64,000 nucleotides of DNA from assembly GCA_012960505.1 (NCBI GenBank), contig DUBC01000016.1, positions 186,001-250,000 of the forward strand. Direction: 5' to 3'. Positions 53,410 to 62,980 of this stretch are shown here, piece after piece. The translations under genes and the position numbers were made by a program. The notes below the pieces were generated by a model that was not told the DNA's origin, did not search any database, and was given only the letters and a program-made list of their open reading frames with translations. How positions within the stretch are numbered: position 1 is the stretch's first letter; every line of letters starts with the position of its first letter. This stretch comes from Verrucomicrobiales bacterium (GTDB taxonomy: Bacteria; Verrucomicrobiota; Verrucomicrobiia; Verrucomicrobiales; DEV007).

Positions 53410-55074
53410 ATGAAAATAACAAGAATCATACATTGCCATCTAGTATTTATTTCTAGTCTTTTGACGTCCCAGCTCATAACGAATGGAGCTGAATCTAAGG
53501 AGCGTCTAAAAGTATTTATTTTTGCAGGTCAATCGAACATGGTTGGTTCAGATTCTAACATTAAGGACATCCAAAGATTTCCTCCTTTCATTGGTTTAGA
53601 AAATTCTCAAAAAAATATCAAATTTTTATACTCAATAGGTCGTGAGAGAAAGTTTGAATCAAATGGTTGGCAATCGCTAAGCCCTGTCAATAACGTCGTA
53701 GGGCCTGAATTGAGTTTTGCTAAAAGGGTTTCAGCTCAGATGAAATCCCCTATTGCTATTATAAAATGCGCTGCAGGAGGAACTCATCTTGGCGGGGATT
53801 GGAATCCTGAAGATCCGATCGGATTCAAAATGTATCCACTATCACTTGGCCTGATTAAATCCGCATTGGCTGATCTCGATCGTCAGAAAATTAAATATCA
53901 GCTCGAAGGTTTTATGTGGCATCAAGGTGAGAATGATATGTTTAATGAGGATTACATGAAGAATTATGGGGAAAATCTAAAGAAATTTTTAGCCAAGTGG
54001 AGACAAGATCTTGGAGTTCCTGAGCTTAAATTTTTTATCGGAGAATTATGTACCAAAACGATCTGGGGAATGGATCTACGCCCGCGAATGTACGCTATCA
54101 GTAAGGGGCAGAGAGAAGTTACTGATTCAGATCCGCTTGCCGAATATGTTCCCACGTCTCATGTCGGTGTTGAGATTGGAGGAGGAGTTGGATTGCATTA
54201 TCATTATGGCACCCTTGGCCAACTTGAACATGGGATCAATTATGCAGAAGCTTATTTAAAGTCCATTGGTATGGATGAGCCGATTTCTAGGCCCCTTAAA
54301 AAGTGGCCCTATAAGAGAGGAGAACCGATAAAGTTATTTGTCCTTGCAGGGCACCGAAACATGGAGGGTGAGCGTGCATTTGTTCAGGAATTAAGAGAAA
54401 TTAAGGACAAAGCATTCCTTGTATCTGATAACTCAGGGATCGCATATAAATATAGTTTGGGAGGAGCTTACCGTAAATCAAATGAATGGGAACCGCTAGG
54501 ATTGACTGGTTATTATGATAGCTTCGGGCCAGAAATAAGTTTTGGTTCATACCTCCAAAAAAGATCCATCAATAATATAGCGATTGCTAAATTCACTCAC
54601 AGTGGTTCGCAGATTATTGACTGGACTCCTGAGGGGAGTTTAGCAAAGTCACGCAACTTATATGATTCATTTATTTCTTTTGTGAAAGATGCCATTCAGG
54701 ATCTAAATGATAAAGGTCATGAAGTTTTGCTTGAAGGTATCTTTTATCATCTTGGTGAAAATGATATGTCATTTTCACCTCATCGTAATAATGCAGTCAA
54801 GTGGTTGAATTCCATAATAAAAAATAGCCGTGACGATTTAAAAATGCCGTCCCTCAAATGGTATGTAAGTCAACAACCTCCCACAGACCATAAGAGCGTG
54901 AATGGTATTGATGTAATTTCCAAGATTGAAGAATTGGCGGGCTCGGATAATTCCATTTTTCATTTAAAAGCTTTTGATCTTATTCCACAGGAAAAGAAGC
55001 TTGTGATATCAACTGCGGGGATAATTCAGTTGGGAGAATTAATTGCGGATAATTATCTAAAAAATCGCAAATAA
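53410..55074 (+). CDS. exported sialate O-acetylesterase-like protein with duplicated SGNH domain
   Basis: 554 residues, signal peptide (LVFISSLLTSQLITNGA). Two SASA (DUF303)-type SGNH domains in tandem. The first (about 30-290) has intact motifs: KVFIFAGQSNMVG with Ser codon at 53533-53535, FMWHQGENDM and a HYHYGTLGQLEHG His region. The second (about 305-550) keeps the layout (KLFVLAGHRNMEG, FYHLGENDMSF) but Arg (codon 54355-54357) replaces the nucleophilic Ser and no His motif is seen. It probably removes acetyl groups from glycans through domain 1; domain 2 may bind substrate. Confidence 0.85.
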   Translation: MKITRIIHCHLVFISSLLTSQLITNGAESKERLKVFIFAGQSNMVGSDSNIKDIQRFPPFIGLENSQKNIKFLYSIGRERKFESNGWQSLSPVNNVVGPELSFAKRVSAQMKSPIAIIKCAAGGTHLGGDWNPEDPIGFKMYPLSLGLIKSALADLDRQKIKYQLEGFMWHQGENDMFNEDYMKNYGENLKKFLAKWRQDLGVPELKFFIGELCTKTIWGMDLRPRMYAISKGQREVTDSDPLAEYVPTSHVGVEIGGGVGLHYHYGTLGQLEHGINYAEAYLKSIGMDEPISRPLKKWPYKRGEPIKLFVLAGHRNMEGERAFVQELREIKDKAFLVSDNSGIAYKYSLGGAYRKSNEWEPLGLTGYYDSFGPEISFGSYLQKRSINNIAIAKFTHSGSQIIDWTPEGSLAKSRNLYDSFISFVKDAIQDLNDKGHEVLLEGIFYHLGENDMSFSPHRNNAVKWLNSIIKNSRDDLKMPSLKWYVSQQPPTDHKSVNGIDVISKIEELAGSDNSIFHLKAFDLIPQEKKLVISTAGIIQLGELIADNYLKNRK

Positions 55075-55173
55075 ATTTATTTAAGAGTTAGATGTGATTG
55101 AGCTTGTTTGGATTTCCTATAAGAGATTGAATCATCATTAATTGCAGCAATTATTATTTAGAAGGGGAATTTA

Positions 55174-56691
55174 ATGAACGCAGTTTCCATCCGATCATTG
55201 GATTTAGCAATGGTTGCAATTTACTTGATTGGAATGCTTGGCGCAGGACTATGGTTCTCACGTCGTAATTATTCGACCGAAAAATACTTTCTTGGAGGAC
55301 GTTCCTTTCCTGGTTGGGTTATTGGTCTTTCAATGCTTGGGACATCTATCAGTTCTGTGACTTTTCTAGCTTTTCCAGCGGCTGCCTATGTTCTGGACTG
55401 GCGCCAATTAGTGCCGAATCTCATGTTGCCATTCATTGCGGTTTTAGCAATTATTGTCTTTATTCCCTTTTTCCGACGCTCTGGACTAACGTCAGCTTTT
55501 GAATACTTAGAGGATAGGTTCGGCAAAGGTGTCAGAATTTATGGTGCACTCAGTTTCGTTTTTTTGCAGTTTATTCGTTTGGGGAAGGTTCTTTTTCTTG
55601 TCTCGATCCCCGTCAGTTTGATGACTGGAATTGAAATGAAATATGTGATAATGGGTGTTGGAATTTTTATAGCTTTTTATACGGTTGTTGGAGGCTTTGA
55701 AGCTGTGATATGGACTGACTTGATTCAATCTATAGTGTTATTGCTAAGTGGCGCATTCTGTGCTTTTTATGTCGCTTTAAAATTACCTGGAGGGTTAGAG
55801 CAAATTATTGAGGTAAGTTCACAGAACGAAAAGTTTAGTCTTGGACCTACAAGATTTAATTTAACAGAACGTACTTTTTGGACAGTAGCTTTGTTGGGTA
55901 TTTTTAATTGGCTTGCTTATCTTTCGAGTGATCAAAACATTGTGCAAAGATACGTGGCCTCGAAGACTGATCGAGAGGCGCGAAGGGCAACAGCAATTTA
56001 TGCGATAGTAGCTTTGCCTACTTGGATATTATTTTTTTTTATAGGGACCTGTGTTTTTGTTTGGTACCAAATCAGGCCTGATTCCGTAGTTGCAAATTTG
56101 GAGCCGGATCAAGTATTCCCTTATTTTTTACTTACTACAATTCCTGCTGGTCTTGCCGGAATGACTATAGCAGGTGTGTTGGCGGCAGCTATGTCCAGTT
56201 TGGATTCATCAATAAATGCAATTTCCACTGTCGTGGTAGTTGATGTGCTTAAATCATGGTTAGCGAAAGGTCGCAATGACCGTTTTTATCTTTTTGCTGC
56301 TCGTTGTGTTGGGATTGGTGCGGCTGTTTTAATGATTGGCGGTGCTATTCTTTTTAGTTCAATAAAAAAAGAAAGCATGAATGATTTGAGTTGGATCATA
56401 GCATCGGTTTTTGGTGGTTGTCTTGTCGGATTATTTATGGTCGGATTTTTCACTAAGCGTGTTGATAGTTTCTCTGCAATGGTTGCGCTGGTGCTTTCAA
56501 TTGTAATTAACGTGTACCTTGGTCTTGGCGTTGCTAAATGCCTTCCAGAATCTCTTACGATACCAATACATTCTTATTGGGTAGGACTATTCGTGAATTT
56601 AGCTTTTGTTGTTATTGCTGTTACAATAAGTGTTTTCCGTAAACAAAAACGTAAATTGAAAGGTCTTACAATTTGGACCATTAAGGCTTAA
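55174..56691 (+). CDS. sodium:solute symporter (SSS) family protein
   Basis: 505 residues, about thirteen membrane segments, LeuT-fold Na+-coupled transporter. Family features: NYSTEKYFLGGRSFPGW, LSMLGTSISSVTFLAFP (sodium-site region), AAAMSSLDSSINAISTVVV in helix 8 and the YGALS-type segments. Within the family it is closest to the Na+/sugar or sialic-acid-type transporters, but substrate cannot be set from sequence. It has a clear SD-like AGAAGGGGA upstream. Next to the acetylesterase gene, so uptake of a deacetylated sugar is plausible. Confidence 0.9.
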   Translation: MNAVSIRSLDLAMVAIYLIGMLGAGLWFSRRNYSTEKYFLGGRSFPGWVIGLSMLGTSISSVTFLAFPAAAYVLDWRQLVPNLMLPFIAVLAIIVFIPFFRRSGLTSAFEYLEDRFGKGVRIYGALSFVFLQFIRLGKVLFLVSIPVSLMTGIEMKYVIMGVGIFIAFYTVVGGFEAVIWTDLIQSIVLLLSGAFCAFYVALKLPGGLEQIIEVSSQNEKFSLGPTRFNLTERTFWTVALLGIFNWLAYLSSDQNIVQRYVASKTDREARRATAIYAIVALPTWILFFFIGTCVFVWYQIRPDSVVANLEPDQVFPYFLLTTIPAGLAGMTIAGVLAAAMSSLDSSINAISTVVVVDVLKSWLAKGRNDRFYLFAARCVGIGAAVLMIGGAILFSSIKKESMNDLSWIIASVFGGCLVGLFMVGFFTKRVDSFSAMVALVLSIVINVYLGLGVAKCLPESLTIPIHSYWVGLFVNLAFVVIAVTISVFRKQKRKLKGLTIWTIKA

Positions 56692-56722
56692 ATCGAATTA
56701 TTCAGATATAGCCTAACAATGA

Positions 56723-57445
56723 TTAGATTCCTTGTTCTGATGGACGTAACTGAACGTCTCCAATTTCCACGTGCGTTGGAGCTTCAATTATATGAATTAC
56801 AGATTCAGCAACATCAATAGGATCAAGCATATGAATGTCATCTTTCAGTTTTGTTAGTTTTTCTTCATCACCTTTAAAATAGAGATCTAGTAAGGGTGTA
56901 TTTACAAAACCTGGAGAGATCATTGCTACACGTGTTTTATTATCGACCGCTTTGAGTTCAAATCTCAATGCTTCGGTTACTGCCCTGACTGCAAATTTGG
57001 TTGCGGCATAAAATCCTCCGCTCGGAGGTACCCTGTGACCAGACATACTAGATAAATTGATAATGTGACCTCCTTCATTAGGGTCAAATTTTTTTAGTGC
57101 GAATTGGCAACAGAGAGTAAGAGCTAGAACATTTACGCTTAAGAGTTCACGAAAGTTCGATAATTCTCCATTTATTATTGGTGCCTTTGGGGCAACGCCA
57201 GCACTATTTATTAAGATATCAATTCGTTCACCTGCTTCACTGAAAAGTTTTTCGATTTGCTTAGTGTCATTGAGGTCGGCAACGATGAAATGTCCATTAA
57301 TCGATTCTGCAAGGCTTTGGATTTTCTTTTTATTACGACCACTAGCAATGACTGAACAACCGCGCTCAGCTAATGCTCTGGCACATGCGGCTCCGATCCC
57401 GCTAGAAGCTCCAGTAATTAGTGCTGTTTTATTTTTTAAGTTCAT
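56723..57445 (-). CDS. short-chain dehydrogenase/reductase
   Basis: NAD(P)-dependent SDR. Start at ATG 57443-57445 gives MNLKNKTALITGASSGIGAAC with the TGxxxGxG cofactor motif at the N-terminus; longer in-frame starts would overlap the upstream gene by over 100 bases. Other motifs: INSAGVAPKAP (NNAG-like), Ser in INLSSMSGHR and YAATK (YxxxK). Overlaps the end of the DUF1028 gene by 17 bases, so the two are translationally coupled. Substrate unknown. Confidence 0.9.
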   Translation of the reverse strand: MNLKNKTALITGASSGIGAACARALAERGCSVIASGRNKKKIQSLAESINGHFIVADLNDTKQIEKLFSEAGERIDILINSAGVAPKAPIINGELSNFRELLSVNVLALTLCCQFALKKFDPNEGGHIINLSSMSGHRVPPSGGFYAATKFAVRAVTEALRFELKAVDNKTRVAMISPGFVNTPLLDLYFKGDEEKLTKLKDDIHMLDPIDVAESVIHIIEAPTHVEIGDVQLRPSEQGI

Positions 57446-58157
57446 ATTCCTTAGGCCTTGGGAAGAGTTTAATATGTTTATCATAGACTCTTTGCAATTC
57501 TTCGATTGGAGTCTGATGATCGTCGACGCGCAGATCGCGAAACCTGTCGTTGTTTCCCCCATATCCCCAATTTTCTTTTACTACTAAGAGGGAAGCTGAC
57601 TGGCGACCTCGCTTGTCACCCCCCGCTAATTGACCAGCCTTGAGTGCGTTTATTAATCGTTGTGCGAGGGGTGCTTTCCCATTGCTTTGAATGAATGATT
57701 TAGCCATCTCGGATATGACATTTTCATTAGCTAGAATGTTACCTTGAATAGTGAAACTTTTTCCACTGATGCCTCCAGCCCATTTCATGCATTTTTCACC
57801 GGTGAAATTTGCCGCATTACCATTTGAAGCCAAGACTCCGACTTGGCGGTAGGCTTTTGCTGCGTCATTTTCTGTTAATAATGCAATAACGTCTTTTGGT
57901 GATTTGCCTTTTTTTAATAATTCTAATCCCTTCTGTCCATAGCTGACATTGGCAAAGGATTGAGTGGCGATGGCTCCGATTCCGGCACGTGCCCATGGCA
58001 CAACAGCCCCAACCGCTACGATTTTACTTTGTACTGCTACACCTAATTCACCAGTATCCGGATCGCTACCAATGATGGAGAAGGTAGCTATCGGTGAAGA
58101 TTCAAAATGACAGCTAACAAGTATTGAGATTGATAAATGGAGAGTCAGAATGGTCAT
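57429..58157 (-). CDS. exported DUF1028 protein (Ntn-hydrolase-like)
   Basis: 242 residues of the DUF1028 family, whose fold is Ntn-hydrolase-like. Family text: ATFSIIGSDPDTGELGVAVQSK, VGAVVPWARAGIGAIATQSFAN, LASNGNAANFTGEKCMKWAGG and GNILANENVISEMAKSF. A short hydrophobic N-terminus (LTLHLSISILVSCHF) could be a signal peptide. Biochemical function is unproven in the family. Overlaps the SDR gene by 17 bases downstream. Confidence 0.88.
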   Translation of the reverse strand: MTILTLHLSISILVSCHFESSPIATFSIIGSDPDTGELGVAVQSKIVAVGAVVPWARAGIGAIATQSFANVSYGQKGLELLKKGKSPKDVIALLTENDAAKAYRQVGVLASNGNAANFTGEKCMKWAGGISGKSFTIQGNILANENVISEMAKSFIQSNGKAPLAQRLINALKAGQLAGGDKRGRQSASLLVVKENWGYGGNNDRFRDLRVDDHQTPIEELQRVYDKHIKLFPRPKEYELKK

Positions 58158-58244
58158 AAATTAAGAGTTACCCTTTTATAATAATATTCTATATGAGACT
58201 AATAATTTGGAAAGCATTGGTTCGTGGGCTATTTTTATACTCTA

Positions 58245-59336
58245 ATGCCTAATACTTTTGGTCATAGCTTTCGAATTACTACTTTTGGGGAATCTCATGG
58301 TGGGGGTGTTGGAGTGGTTATTGATGGATGCCCTCCAGGCATTGAGATTTCAGAAGAAGAGATACAACTTGAACTGGATCGTCGCCGTCCTGGGCAAAAT
58401 GAGATTGTAACGCCTAGGGATGAAGAGGACCGTTGCGAAATCCTTTCAGGTACTTTTGAAGGCAAGACATTAGGAACTCCCATATCTGTCCTTGTTCGAA
58501 ATAAGGATGCGAGGCCTGAATCATATTCTGAGATGGCCCATAAGTATCGCCCCTCTCACGCTGACTTCACCTATGATTCAAAATATGGTTTAAGGAATTG
58601 GCAAGGAGGAGGCAGAGCCTCTGCCCGAGAAACTATCGGCCGTGTTGCTGCTGGCGCGATTGCTAATAAAGTCATGCGTGAGCAATTCAGTGAGAAATTT
58701 GATATTGTGGCACACGTATCGGTAGTTCAGGACATTATTGGAGATGCGGATCTTACGGCGCTGAGCCGTTCAGATGTAGAATCTAATATTGTACGTTGTG
58801 GAGATCCTGCAGCTGCAGAAATAATGATCGAACGAATTAAAGAAGCTAGATCTAATGGTAATTCATTGGGAGGAATAGTCGAATGCGTTGTACGGGAAGT
58901 GCCTGCTGGGCTTGGTGATCCGGTATTTGACAAACTAGAGGCAGATCTTGCAAAAGCGATGATGAGTTTGCCTGCTACAAAAGGATTTGAGATTGGCTCG
59001 GGTTTTAATGGAGTGCGTATGACAGGCAAGGAACATAATGATGCTTTTTATATGGATGAGGACCGTGTCAGAACAAAATCCAATCGTTCAGGTGGTGTTC
59101 AGGGTGGTATAAGTAATGGTGAACATGTTGAGTTCAGAGTGGCATTTAAGCCCACTGCCACCATCATGACTGAGCAGGAAACGGTCAATTCTTCAGGAGA
59201 AGAAACGACACTCAAAGGGCGAGGCAGACACGATCCTTGTGTTTTGCCGAGAGCCGTTCCGATGGTTGAAGCTATGGCTGCACTAGTTATGTGTGATCAT
59301 GCTCTTCGACAAAGAGGGCAATGCGGTGACAGATGA
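58245..59336 (+). CDS. aroC: chorismate synthase
   Basis: Converts EPSP to chorismate using reduced FMN, final step of the shikimate pathway. From ATG 58245 it is 363 residues and begins [26 protein letters not shown] at 58224 adds seven residues. Three family signatures are intact: GESHG at the start, [17 protein letters not shown] and [20 protein letters not shown]. No nearby operon partner apart from the downstream membrane protein and gatB. Confidence 0.97.
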   Translation: MPNTFGHSFRITTFGESHGGGVGVVIDGCPPGIEISEEEIQLELDRRRPGQNEIVTPRDEEDRCEILSGTFEGKTLGTPISVLVRNKDARPESYSEMAHKYRPSHADFTYDSKYGLRNWQGGGRASARETIGRVAAGAIANKVMREQFSEKFDIVAHVSVVQDIIGDADLTALSRSDVESNIVRCGDPAAAEIMIERIKEARSNGNSLGGIVECVVREVPAGLGDPVFDKLEADLAKAMMSLPATKGFEIGSGFNGVRMTGKEHNDAFYMDEDRVRTKSNRSGGVQGGISNGEHVEFRVAFKPTATIMTEQETVNSSGEETTLKGRGRHDPCVLPRAVPMVEAMAALVMCDHALRQRGQCGDR

Positions 59337-59383
59337 ATCAACTAATCCTCTTTTATTGCATACTTGATAATTACTAAAGATAA

Positions 59384-60289
59384 ATGGAATCCGATCTTTT
59401 TAATGGAGCTTTGCCTTTTCCTATTAATTTTACCATTTTGTCTATAGCTCTTGTTATCCTAATTGCAGTTATTGCTTTTTTGCGTGGAGTCATTGGCATG
59501 TTTGTTGGATTAGGGTGCATGATGATTGGCGTTTATTGTGCTTATGCCATTTATCCTCTTTTACCTGAATGGTTATCTTATGTGATAGATGATCCATCGC
59601 CGCTACTTATTTTTTCTCTTACTTTGGGTTCTGCATTTTGTGTCTATCTATTTTTGCGATTACTCGCTGGGGCCTTTGTCTTGAGTCCGTTCAGAAAAAA
59701 AGAAAAGAAAAGAATTCTTCGGGGACCTATAGGTGTAGTTCTGAGCCTAATTCCTGCTACGGCTCTCATATTTGTTTTGGGAGTGGCGTTATGGACTGCC
59801 GGTACGCTTTTTTCTGTCGAACATACTAAAAAAGGTGTGTCTGTTCAGCCTGGATCCAGTGCTAAACAAAGGCCTTTTTGGGCTCGTTGGAATTATGCCT
59901 TGGAAATGGATTGGATAGGAAAAGTCATTGGTAAAATTGATCCGCTTTCTGCGCGTGCTAAGGGTGCAATATCAAATTTTCTAGTCACTTTGAAGGATGA
60001 TTCGGCTGGAGGAGAATTATCCAAACATCCAAAGATTTCAAGAGTACTCAGGACGCCTGGGCTGCAAGACCTTGCTGATGATCCTGAAATCGCTGGATTA
60101 ATTAAGGATGGAGATTATATCCGTTTGCTAAATCATCCTAAGATGAGAAAGACAGCATCTGATCCGAAGTTCAATAAGTTACTTGATGACTTGCCAGTGC
60201 CAGTGGAGGAGATAGTGGACAAATCACTTTACAGGGAAGAACAAGGATTACTTGTTAGGAGGCAAAGTAGTTTGCGACTTGATCCTTGA
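59384..60289 (+). CDS. CvpA-like membrane protein with STI1-like C-terminal repeats
   Basis: 301 residues. N-terminal half has about four membrane segments (ILSIALVILIAVIAFLRG, FVGLGCMMIGVYCAYAIYPLL, LLIFSLTLGSAFCVYLFL, VVLSLIPATALIFVLGVALW), which resembles colicin-V-production protein CvpA. The soluble tail contains repeating units HPKISRVLRTPGLQDLADDP, EIAGLIKDGDYIRLLNHP and KMRKTASDPKFNKLLDD, similar to STI1/DP-type chaperone-binding helices. The link to both families is by eye. Its stop is next to the gatB start. Confidence 0.6.
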   Translation: MESDLFNGALPFPINFTILSIALVILIAVIAFLRGVIGMFVGLGCMMIGVYCAYAIYPLLPEWLSYVIDDPSPLLIFSLTLGSAFCVYLFLRLLAGAFVLSPFRKKEKKRILRGPIGVVLSLIPATALIFVLGVALWTAGTLFSVEHTKKGVSVQPGSSAKQRPFWARWNYALEMDWIGKVIGKIDPLSARAKGAISNFLVTLKDDSAGGELSKHPKISRVLRTPGLQDLADDPEIAGLIKDGDYIRLLNHPKMRKTASDPKFNKLLDDLPVPVEEIVDKSLYREEQGLLVRRQSSLRLDP

Positions 60290-60312
60290 TCTTAATCCAA
60301 CATCATAAAAAA

Positions 60313-61764
60313 GTGCAATATATTACAACTATAGGCTTGGAAGTTCATGTGCAGTTGAAGACGCAAAGCAAAATGTTTTGTTCATGCCCTGTAGGTTTTG
60401 GTGATGAGCCAAATAAGAACACTTGTCCGACCTGTCTGGGTTTGCCTGGAGCTTTGCCCGTGCTTAATCGAGGAGCAATAGAGAGAACTGTGTTGGCTGG
60501 TATTATGCTGGGGTGCGAGACTCCTCCCATCAGTAAGTGGGATAGGAAGAATTATTTCTATCCCGATATGCCTAAAAATTATCAAATAAGTCAGTTTGAT
60601 TTGCCTCTTTGTTTGGGTGGGGGTGTCCTTCTTTATGATCATTGTTATCCAAAAGATGCTCAGAAGGATATAGAAGAGTCAGGCAAAGAGATCGGACTGA
60701 CTAGGATTCATCTTGAAGAAGATGTTGCTAAGAGTACGCACTCTTCAAATGGGACCTCTATTGATTTTAATCGTGCTGGAACACCACTCATGGAAATTGT
60801 CAGTGAACCAGAAATTACCTCACCTGAGGAAGCTTTTGCATACTTAAATTCACTTAGGCAGATATTAATTTATGGAGATCTTTCAGATGCTGACATGGAA
60901 AAAGGACAAATGCGTTGTGATGTTAATGTTTCTGTCAGGCCTGACTCACAGGAAGAGCTTGGTGTTAAGATAGAGCTGAAAAATATGAATTCTGTAAGTG
61001 CTGTGCGTCGTGCTCTCCATTACGAGATCAGTCGTCAGATTCGCGTAGTTAAAGAAGGTGGGGAGCTTGTGCAGTCAACGCGCCGGTGGGATGATGATAT
61101 AGGTGAGACTCAACAGATGAGAATTAAGGAGGACGCTCATGATTATAGATACTTTCCGGACCCAGATCTTTTACCTGTAAAGACTGAAGATGTTATTAAA
61201 AAAATGAGGCTTCAGGTTCCTGAGCTTCCTCATCAAAAAGCAAAGCGATTCGTAAGGGATTTTTCTGTCAGTGAATATGATGCTAGCGTCCTCTCAAGTG
61301 ACCGAGATTTAGCATTATATTTTGAAGAAACAGCAAATGAATCAGAAGCGAAAAAGAAAGTAGCAAATTGGGTCATTAATAATGTGTTGGCAGTCTTGAA
61401 TGAGCGTGATCTTAAAGTTGCTCAATGTCCGGTTAGTCCTTCTAAACTTGCTTTAATTATTAAAATGGTTGAATCGGGGAAAATCTCTAATAATCAGGCA
61501 AAGGAAATCTTTGCGGTGTTATTTGATAATCCCGATAAGGATCCTGATGCTATTATTACCGAACTAGGATTTGAGCCTGCTGATTCTAATCTCATTGAAT
61601 CTATCGTAGAGGAAGTCGTTTCTAATAATCCTGAAAAAGTGAAAGAGATCCAAGAAGGTAACGATAAGCTAATTAACTGGCTAACAGGCCAAGTCATGAA
61701 GGCAAGCAAAGGGAAAGCGAATCCAAAAATTATAGGGGATTTATTGCGAAAGAAAATTCTATAA
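60313..61764 (+). CDS. gatB: aspartyl/glutamyl-tRNA(Asn/Gln) amidotransferase subunit B
   Basis: Subunit of GatCAB, which amidates misacylated Glu-tRNA(Gln) and/or Asp-tRNA(Asn). Family motifs: TIGLEVHVQLKTQSKMFC, CSCPVG and CPTCLGLPGALP (zinc cysteines), the KNYFYPDMPKNYQISQ segment, RIHLEEDVAKS, and the C-terminal GatB_Yqey domain. I start it at the GTG at 60313, which matches the family N-terminus; a TTG at 60286 overlapping the previous stop (TTGA) adds nine residues. No gatA or gatC in the window. Confidence 0.95.
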   Translation: MQYITTIGLEVHVQLKTQSKMFCSCPVGFGDEPNKNTCPTCLGLPGALPVLNRGAIERTVLAGIMLGCETPPISKWDRKNYFYPDMPKNYQISQFDLPLCLGGGVLLYDHCYPKDAQKDIEESGKEIGLTRIHLEEDVAKSTHSSNGTSIDFNRAGTPLMEIVSEPEITSPEEAFAYLNSLRQILIYGDLSDADMEKGQMRCDVNVSVRPDSQEELGVKIELKNMNSVSAVRRALHYEISRQIRVVKEGGELVQSTRRWDDDIGETQQMRIKEDAHDYRYFPDPDLLPVKTEDVIKKMRLQVPELPHQKAKRFVRDFSVSEYDASVLSSDRDLALYFEETANESEAKKKVANWVINNVLAVLNERDLKVAQCPVSPSKLALIIKMVESGKISNNQAKEIFAVLFDNPDKDPDAIITELGFEPADSNLIESIVEEVVSNNPEKVKEIQEGNDKLINWLTGQVMKASKGKANPKIIGDLLRKKIL

Positions 61765-61945
61765 ATTGAGTTAGATATTTGGCTTATTCCGTTGTTTTAT
61801 ATAGATGCTTTTTGAGGAATCATTTCTTTACTGCACTAGAGCACATGCGGAATTGACTTCTTTGTCTCTCAACCACAAAATAACCCTTTATTTTTATGTG
61901 ATTTTCCTGATTATAGGGAAGTAAACTGCAAAACCTAAGATTTTT

Positions 61946-62977
61946 ATGCTGCTACAAAAACTCATCGCTATTATTACAATTACGGCTGTTTCAACAGTCA
62001 GTTTCATGATTCAGAACGCTTCTGCTGAGGATGAAAAAAGAAAAGTTAATCCTGAAACCGATAAGGCATATGAGCATGTAATTGCGCCAATCCTTGCATC
62101 AAGATGCACGGGATGTCATGGGGCTAATAAAGCAAAAGGGAAGTTTCGGTTACATACAAAAGAAGAGATACTAAAGAGTGAAACTGTTGTAGGAGGTAAA
62201 GTAGAAGAGAGTACCCTTATTGAGCGTATTATGCTTCCTGACGATGACGAGGATGTAATGCCTCCTGAAGACAAGGATCGTCTTAGCGCGGAACAGAAAA
62301 AAATTATTAATTGGTGGATAGCAGAAGGAGCAAGTTTTGATAAGAAAATATCAGAACTTAATGTTCCTGATGATGTTGGAACAATTATAGCAGGTCTTGT
62401 TTATTCTAAATCCAAAGAGGGGGTCATTACTAAAGCATTTAATCTTCCTGATATTGCTCAACCTGCTGACGCGGGTGCAGTAGAAGCGATAGATAAGGCT
62501 GGGGTGCTTATTATGCAACTTGCTCAAGACACTAAATATTTATCTGCTAACGCTATTAATGTTGTTAAAAGTTTCAATGACGCTCAGGTCAAACTTTTGA
62601 TCCCAGTCAAAACCCATCTCACATGGTTGGACGTGTCTCGTAGCGGCATCACTGATCAATCCGCATCTGATGTGGGGCAATTATCAATGCTGACAAAATT
62701 ACACCTTGAGAATACGAGCATAACCGATCAGATGCTCCAGCATGTAGGAAAACTTTCAAATCTTGAGTATCTTAATGTTTATGGAACCAAAGTAACAGAT
62801 GCAGGACTGGAACATCTTAAAGGTTTAAAGAAGCTAAAAAAATTATATGTCTGGCAGACCGGCGTTACTGAAGCTGGAGCCAATAAACTGAAAGAAGCTA
62901 TTCCGGGTCTGGACGTTAATCTGGGTTGGAAACAACCGGAAAAAAAGGACAAACCTGAAGAGCCAAAAAAAGAATAA
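61946..62977 (+). CDS. Planctomycete-type cytochrome c with leucine-rich repeats
   Basis: 343 residues with a signal peptide (LIAIITITAVSTVSFMIQNA). A PSCyt1-like cytochrome c domain (about 40-130) has haem motif CTGCHG and closes with EDVMPPEDKDRLSAEQKKIINWWIAEGASF. The second half contains leucine-rich repeats of about 24 residues (VKTHLTWLDVSRSGITDQ, LSMLTKLHLENTSITDQ, LSNLEYLNVYGTKVTDAG, LKKLKKLYVWQTGVTEAG). Such cytochrome-LRR proteins are restricted to Planctomycetes and Verrucomicrobia and may mediate periplasmic electron transfer or binding. 181 bases separate it from gatB, A/T-rich with nothing clear. Confidence 0.85.
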   Translation: MLLQKLIAIITITAVSTVSFMIQNASAEDEKRKVNPETDKAYEHVIAPILASRCTGCHGANKAKGKFRLHTKEEILKSETVVGGKVEESTLIERIMLPDDDEDVMPPEDKDRLSAEQKKIINWWIAEGASFDKKISELNVPDDVGTIIAGLVYSKSKEGVITKAFNLPDIAQPADAGAVEAIDKAGVLIMQLAQDTKYLSANAINVVKSFNDAQVKLLIPVKTHLTWLDVSRSGITDQSASDVGQLSMLTKLHLENTSITDQMLQHVGKLSNLEYLNVYGTKVTDAGLEHLKGLKKLKKLYVWQTGVTEAGANKLKEAIPGLDVNLGWKQPEKKDKPEEPKKE

Positions 62978-62980
62978 TTT

